Assembly (NCBI GenBank): GCA_964586595.1
Contig: CAZPHB010000032.1
Span: 1 to 18,314 of the forward strand
DNA: 18,314 nt
From: REEB481 sp964586595
GTDB taxonomy: Bacteria > Bacteroidota > Bacteroidia > NS11-12g > UBA955
Reading direction: 5' to 3'
Shown: piece after piece, positions 14,877-18,314 of the stretch
How positions within the stretch are numbered: the first letter of the stretch is position 1
How the letters are laid out: each line of letters opens with the position of its first letter
The notes under the pieces: model-generated
Database searches by the model: none
What the model saw: the letters and a program-made list of their open reading frames with translations, nothing else
What the model was told of the DNA's origin: nothing
Translations under genes and position numbers: made by a program

Positions 14877-15572
14877 TTAAATACCGGGTATCGATTTTAC
14901 ATCAACGGCCACGCCCGGGCTCATGGTGCTTGAAATAAAAATGCTGCGGAAATATGTTCCTTTGGAAGCGGAAGGTTTTAATTTATGCAGCACGTTGATG
15001 AGTTCTTGTGCATTCTCAGACAACTTATCGGCGTCGAACGACACTTTGCCAATAGAAGTATGGATGATGCCTGTTTTGTCAACCTTGAAATCTATTTTAC
15101 CGGCCTTCACTTCGGTTACTGCCTTTCCTACTTCCATGGTAACAGTACCACTTTTCGGGTTAGGCATTAAATTACGTGGACCGAGGATTTTACCCAACTT
15201 TCCGAGTTTTGCCATCACGCTTGGTACAGCAATGATGATGTCGATATCCGTCCAGCCGGAGGCTATTTTCTCGATGTAATCATCCAATCCTACGTGGTCG
15301 GCACCTGCTTCCCGTGCTTCTGCTTCTTTATCGGGATTACACAATACCAGCACACGAACCGTTTTACCGGTTCCGTGGGGCAAGGTTGCCACACCGCGCA
15401 CCATTTGATTGGCTTGTTTTGGATCTACACCCAAACGAACGTCTATATCTACGGAAGAATCAAATTTGGTATTGGTGATCTTCTTCACAATATCAAACGC
15501 TTCCGCGATGGTATACGATTTATTGATGTCGTATTTAGAAAGTGCTTCTTTCCTTTTTTTCGTGAGTTTCAT
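14877..15572 (-). CDS. rplA: 50S ribosomal protein L1
   Basis: The 231-residue L1-stalk protein binds 23S rRNA near the E site and commonly acts as a translational repressor of its own operon. Family motifs present include VRLGVDPKQANQMVRG (about 45-60), LPHGTGKTVRVLVL, GKILGPRNLMPNPKSGTV (about 127-144) and the C-terminal KGTYFRSIFISSTMSPGV. The start ATG lies 12 nt after the rplK stop and rplJ follows after 5 nt. Confidence 0.98.
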   Translation of the reverse strand: MKLTKKRKEALSKYDINKSYTIAEAFDIVKKITNTKFDSSVDIDVRLGVDPKQANQMVRGVATLPHGTGKTVRVLVLCNPDKEAEAREAGADHVGLDDYIEKIASGWTDIDIIIAVPSVMAKLGKLGKILGPRNLMPNPKSGTVTMEVGKAVTEVKAGKIDFKVDKTGIIHTSIGKVSFDADKLSENAQELINVLHKLKPSASKGTYFRSIFISSTMSPGVAVDVKSIPGI

Positions 15573-15584
15573 CAGTTCAATTCT

Positions 15585-16022
15585 TTAGAAGGGTTTATCA
15601 CCTGTTACTGCAATACCCATACTGCGTGCAGTTCCTGCTACCATGCTCATGGCAGATTCTATCGTAAAGCAATTCAGGTCGGGCATCTTCTCCTGAGCGA
15701 TGTTTCGCACCTGATCCCAAGATACGGAGCCTGCTTTTTTCCTGTTCGGTTCTGCAGATCCTTTGGGCGCTTTGCTTACTTCCAATAGCTGCACTGCTAC
15801 GGGAGGAGTTTTGATGATAAAATCAAAGGATTTATCGGCAAATACCGTGATAATTACTGGCAATACCTTTCCCATTTTGTCCTGCGTACGAGCATTGAAC
15901 TGCTTGCAGAACTCCATGATGTTTACACCTTTAGAACCTAATGCCGGACCGATTGGTGGAGCGGGGTTCGCCTGTCCTCCTTTAACCTGAAGCTTTACAA
16001 AGCCTGTTACCTGTTTAGCCAT
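15585..16022 (-). CDS. rplK: 50S ribosomal protein L11
   Basis: The 145-residue protein binds the GTPase-associated region of 23S rRNA. The N-terminal domain includes VKLQVKGGQANPAPPIGPAL (9-28) with the proline-rich switch segment, and GVNIMEFCKQFNART. The C-terminal RNA-binding domain ends in the typical MVAGTARSMGIAV segment. It starts 19 nt after nusG and is followed by rplA after 12 nt, which is the standard order. Confidence 0.98.
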   Translation of the reverse strand: MAKQVTGFVKLQVKGGQANPAPPIGPALGSKGVNIMEFCKQFNARTQDKMGKVLPVIITVFADKSFDFIIKTPPVAVQLLEVSKAPKGSAEPNRKKAGSVSWDQVRNIAQEKMPDLNCFTIESAMSMVAGTARSMGIAVTGDKPF

Positions 16023-16041
16023 TTCTTTTCTTGCTTTTTAA

Positions 16042-16587
16042 TCAGTCGATCTTCTCTACCTGGTTATAATTGAGCTCCAGTGGGGTGCGCCTTCCAAAGA
16101 TGAGCACCATCACTTTCACTTTTTTCTTTTCATCATTTACTTCCTCGATCACTCCGGAGAACTCATTGAATGGTCCGTCAACAACTTTTACTTGTTCCCC
16201 TACCATAAATTGTTCTTCGGCTTCTGCGTTGCCCTGACTTAATTCGTCGGCAGTTCCCAGAATTCGATTCAGTTCACTTGTTCGCAGTGGTTGTGGATTT
16301 CCACCCGAACCCAAAAAACCAACAACACCGGTCACACTTTTTATTATGGGCGCGACCTCACCCACTAAATTCGCATGGATCAAGATGTAGCCCGGAAATG
16401 CATTGCGCTCCTTGGCTACTTTCTTTCCATTTTTAATTTGGTACACCTTTTCGGTAGGTATGAGGATTTCGGGAACGAATTCTGACAGCTTATTGCGCAG
16501 CAATTCATTCTCGATATAGGACTTCACCTTCTTTTCCTGTCCGGTGATTGCCCTTACCACGTACCAATTTAATCCGGTGTCGCTCAT
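16042..16587 (-). CDS. nusG: Transcription elongation/termination factor NusG
   Basis: The 181-residue protein has an N-terminal NGN domain (about 5-105) that binds the RNA polymerase clamp, with WYVVRAITGQEKKV (8-21) and FPGYILI (64-70). The C-terminal KOW domain (about 126-181) has VGEQVKVVDGPFNEFSGVI (129-147), which contacts Rho or S10. Its start overlaps the secE stop as ATGA, so translation is probably coupled. No unusual insertion is seen. Confidence 0.98.
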   Translation of the reverse strand: MSDTGLNWYVVRAITGQEKKVKSYIENELLRNKLSEFVPEILIPTEKVYQIKNGKKVAKERNAFPGYILIHANLVGEVAPIIKSVTGVVGFLGSGGNPQPLRTSELNRILGTADELSQGNAEAEEQFMVGEQVKVVDGPFNEFSGVIEEVNDEKKKVKVMVLIFGRRTPLELNYNQVEKID

Positions 16588-16781
16588 TTAAATAGTTTGT
16601 AGAATTGGGTCAATACAGAACCAATTCCTATATCCATCAAATAAATGACCAAAGCAAAAATGAAGGAGGCCAAAAGCACAATAATGGTGCTTTCGCGCAG
16701 CTCGTTCCAGGTGGGCCAGGACACCTTGTTTACCAGTTCGTCTCTGGTAAGGCTAAAATAGTTCCGGATCCTTTCTATCAT
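16584..16781 (-). CDS. secE: Preprotein translocase subunit SecE
   Basis: The 65-residue, single-span form of SecE has a cytoplasmic amphipathic helix with the family's KVSWPTWNELRES motif (19-31). One transmembrane helix follows (about 32-54, TIIVLLASFIFALVIYLMD). It forms the SecYEG channel with SecY and SecG, which are encoded elsewhere. The ATG at 16779-16781 lies 16 nt after the 3' end of tRNA-Trp. The conserved tRNA-Trp/secE/nusG order supports the call. Confidence 0.97.
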   Translation of the reverse strand: MIERIRNYFSLTRDELVNKVSWPTWNELRESTIIVLLASFIFALVIYLMDIGIGSVLTQFYKLFK

Positions 16782-16797
16782 ATCCTTTGGTTATTTG

Positions 16798-16870
16798 CAC
16801 GGGTGGCAGGACTCGAACCTACAGCCAACGGTTTTGGAGACCGCTACTCTACCAATTGAGCTACACCCGT
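16798..16870 (-). tRNA. tRNA-Trp(CCA)
   Basis: The 73-nt cloverleaf has acceptor ACGGGTG/CACCCGT, D-arm AGCTC-AATTGGTA-GAGT, anticodon stem GCGGT/ACCGT with loop CTCCAAA (anticodon CCA), T-loop TTCGAGT and discriminator G at 16798. The 3' CCA end is not encoded. It sits between tuf and secE, as is usual in many bacteria. Confidence 0.97.
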
Positions 16871-16877
16871 ATAAGCC

Positions 16878-16899
16878 CGGGGAGGTTTGCGCCTCCCCG
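16878..16899 (-). other. Hairpin between tuf and tRNA-Trp
   Basis: CGGGGAGG and CCTCCCCG form a perfect 8-bp GC-rich stem around a 6-nt loop, 19 nt after the tuf stop. The minus-strand sequence beyond it (GGCTTATACGGG) has almost no T-run, so this is more likely a processing or pause/attenuation structure than a full terminator. Confidence 0.55.
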
Positions 16900-16918
16900 A
16901 AGCTGATACGTTGTTTTT

Positions 16919-18103
16919 TTATTCTACGATTTCAGTTACCTGACCAGCACCTACGGTACGACCGCCTTCACGAATCGCGAAGCGCAGACCTTTTTCCATA
17001 GCGATGGGCTGAATCAATTCAACATTGATGGTTACGTTATCGCCGGGCATTACCATTTCAGTGCCTTCTGGGAGGGTGATTTCTCCGGTTACGTCGGTGG
17101 TACGGAAATAGAACTGGGGACGATACTTGTTAAAGAATGGAGTATGACGTCCACCTTCTTCTTTGCTCAAAACGTAAACCTCAGCTTTGAATTTCTTGTG
17201 TGGCTTTACGCTTTTAGGAGCACAGATTACCATACCGCGATGGATGTCGTTCTTTTCAACGCCGCGAAGCAGCAAACCGGCGTTGTCACCAGCTTCACCG
17301 CGGTCGAGGAGTTTACGGAACATTTCCACACCTGTTACAGTTGAATCGATTGACTCACCGAAGCCGATGATTTGAACGGGTTCACCAACTTTGATGATGC
17401 CGCGCTCGATACGACCGGTAGCAACCGTTCCACGTCCTGTGATAGAAAATACGTCTTCTACCGGCATCAGGAAGGGCTGGTCAACCAGACGGGGAGGCAA
17501 TGGAACCCAGGTATCAACCGCTTCCATCAACTGGAGGATGGTATCAACCCACTTCTGATCACCGTTCAATCCACCAAGGGCAGATCCGCGGATGATTGGG
17601 GTATTGTCTGCGTCGAATTCATAGAATTTCAGAAGATCGCGGATTTCCATCTCAACGATTTCCAGAAGTTCTTCATCATCAACCATGTCCACTTTGTTCA
17701 TGAAAACCACCAGACGTGGAACGCCTACCTGGCGCGCCAGAAGGATGTGTTCACGGGTTTGGGGCATTGGACCATCTGTAGCAGCTACTACCAGGATGGC
17801 GCCATCCATTTGCGCAGCACCTGTTACCATGTTTTTTACATAGTCAGCGTGGCCCGGACAGTCAACGTGGGCGTAGTGCCTGTTGCCTGTTTGGTACTCA
17901 ACGTGCGCAGTGTTGATGGTGATACCGCGTTCCTTTTCTTCAGGAGCGGCGTCGATGGAGTCAAATGAGCGCTTCTCTGCCAGGCCCTGGTTTGCCAGAA
18001 CGGTGGTGATAGCTGCGGTAAGCGTGGTCTTACCGTGGTCAACGTGGCCGATCGTACCGATGTTCACGTGCGGTTTGGACCGGTCGAATGTTTCTTTTGC
18101 CAT
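16919..18103 (-). CDS. tuf: Translation elongation factor EF-Tu
   Basis: The 394-residue GTPase delivers aminoacyl-tRNA to the ribosome. The G domain has all signatures: P-loop GHVDHGKT (19-26), switch I around RGITINTAH (59-67), DCPGH (81-85), NKVD (136-139) and SAL (174-176). Domain II begins near residue 210 with GRGTVATGRIERG, and domain III ends in the usual GGRTVGAGQVTEI. The length is exactly typical. The ATG lies 46 nt after tRNA-Thr, and I see no TAnnTTTG promoter in that gap, so tuf is probably read from upstream of the tRNA genes. Confidence 0.99.
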   Translation of the reverse strand: MAKETFDRSKPHVNIGTIGHVDHGKTTLTAAITTVLANQGLAEKRSFDSIDAAPEEKERGITINTAHVEYQTGNRHYAHVDCPGHADYVKNMVTGAAQMDGAILVVAATDGPMPQTREHILLARQVGVPRLVVFMNKVDMVDDEELLEIVEMEIRDLLKFYEFDADNTPIIRGSALGGLNGDQKWVDTILQLMEAVDTWVPLPPRLVDQPFLMPVEDVFSITGRGTVATGRIERGIIKVGEPVQIIGFGESIDSTVTGVEMFRKLLDRGEAGDNAGLLLRGVEKNDIHRGMVICAPKSVKPHKKFKAEVYVLSKEEGGRHTPFFNKYRPQFYFRTTDVTGEITLPEGTEMVMPGDNVTINVELIQPIAMEKGLRFAIREGGRTVGAGQVTEIVE

Positions 18104-18149
18104 AGTGGTTTATTATATTCGGTTAGTTCCTTGGTTGTTCTAATTGTTG

Positions 18150-18221
18150 AGCCAATGAGGGGATTTGAACCCCTGACCTTTTCCTTACCAAGGAGACGCT
18201 CTACCCCTGAGCTACATCGGC
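18150..18221 (-). tRNA. tRNA-Thr(GGU)
   Basis: The 72-nt cloverleaf has acceptor GCCGATG/CATTGGC (one G-U), D-arm GCTC-AGGGGTA-GAGC, anticodon loop TTGGTAA (anticodon GGT), T-arm AGGGG-TTCAAAT-CCCCT and discriminator T. The anticodon stem TCTCC/GGAAA contains a C-A mismatch at the 28:42 position. CCA is not encoded. Confidence 0.95.
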
Positions 18222-18260
18222 TGGTATGGAATTTCAAGTTGCCCAAAACTCCATGTTTCG

Positions 18261-18314
18261 AGCGGGAGACGAGGCTCGAACCCGCGACCTGCAGCTTGGA
18301 AGGCTGCCGCTCTA
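18261..18314 (-). tRNA. tRNA-Gly(UCC), 5' part cut by the window edge
   Basis: The 3' 54 nt are visible: the end of the D-arm (TAGAGC), anticodon stem GCAGC/GCTGC with loop CTTCCAA (anticodon TCC), T-arm GCGGG-TTCGAGC-CTCGT, acceptor 3' strand CTCCCGC and discriminator T. The acceptor 5' strand and most of the D-arm lie beyond the window. It is followed by tRNA-Thr after 39 nt on the same strand. Confidence 0.92.

Noticed and set aside
18064..18246. 60-codon minus-strand frame over tRNA-Thr
   Set aside because: It covers the tRNA and the tuf start in the wrong frame.

Overview
This window looks like a core chromosomal segment of a Bacteroidota bacterium. Three things support that. The minus strand carries the lineage-typical order tRNA-Gly, tRNA-Thr, tuf, tRNA-Trp, secE, nusG, rplK, rplA, rplJ, rplL, rpoB, rpoC. 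Two upstream regions match the Bacteroidota promoter pattern TTG-N20/21-TAnnTTTG exactly. Gene starts lack Shine-Dalgarno sequences, and none of the complete tRNAs encodes CCA. I cannot name a genus from the sequence alone.

Layout. Positions 1-330 (minus) hold the start of an unrecognised gene that runs off the left edge. Its upstream region carries a consensus-quality promoter. From 331 to 1324 I see no convincing gene. This roughly 1 kb stretch is rich in repeats: at least four hairpin modules sharing a GGGGCAAGC-type 3' arm, direct copies of a motif built around GGTTCGACARGCTC, a 12-bp inverted repeat enclosing about 50 nt, and a pair of mutually exclusive hairpins. It resembles a REP-like or MITE-like element cluster. 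The only plus-strand genes follow: a sigma-54-type response regulator (1325-2680) and a Sua5/TsaC threonylcarbamoyl-AMP synthase, which starts at a TTG overlapping the regulator's stop codon. That pair converges, with a 19-bp tail overlap, on a minus-strand MFS transporter preceded by free-methionine-R-sulfoxide reductase (msrC). msrC starts only 8 nt after the 3' end of tRNA-Leu(UAA).

From 5546 to the right edge everything is minus strand and belongs to translation or transcription. Transcription enters from beyond the right edge through tRNA-Gly(UCC), tRNA-Thr(GGU), tuf, tRNA-Trp(CCA), secE, nusG, four ribosomal protein genes and the two large RNA polymerase subunits. It ends at a strong rho-independent terminator after rpoC. 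A promoter for the next unit, tRNA-Gly(GCC), is embedded in that terminator, and a second terminator separates tRNA-Gly(GCC) from tRNA-Leu. Spacings inside the cluster are tight (ATGA overlap of secE/nusG; 3-19 nt elsewhere). The exceptions are an A-rich gap before rplL and a long hairpin in the rplL-rpoB gap, at the place where E. coli has its partial attenuator.

The window is mostly conserved core genome. The material most likely to be undescribed is the 331-1324 repeat region, the partial gene to its left, and several regulatory arrangements. I saw no CRISPR array, intact transposase, prophage or defence system.
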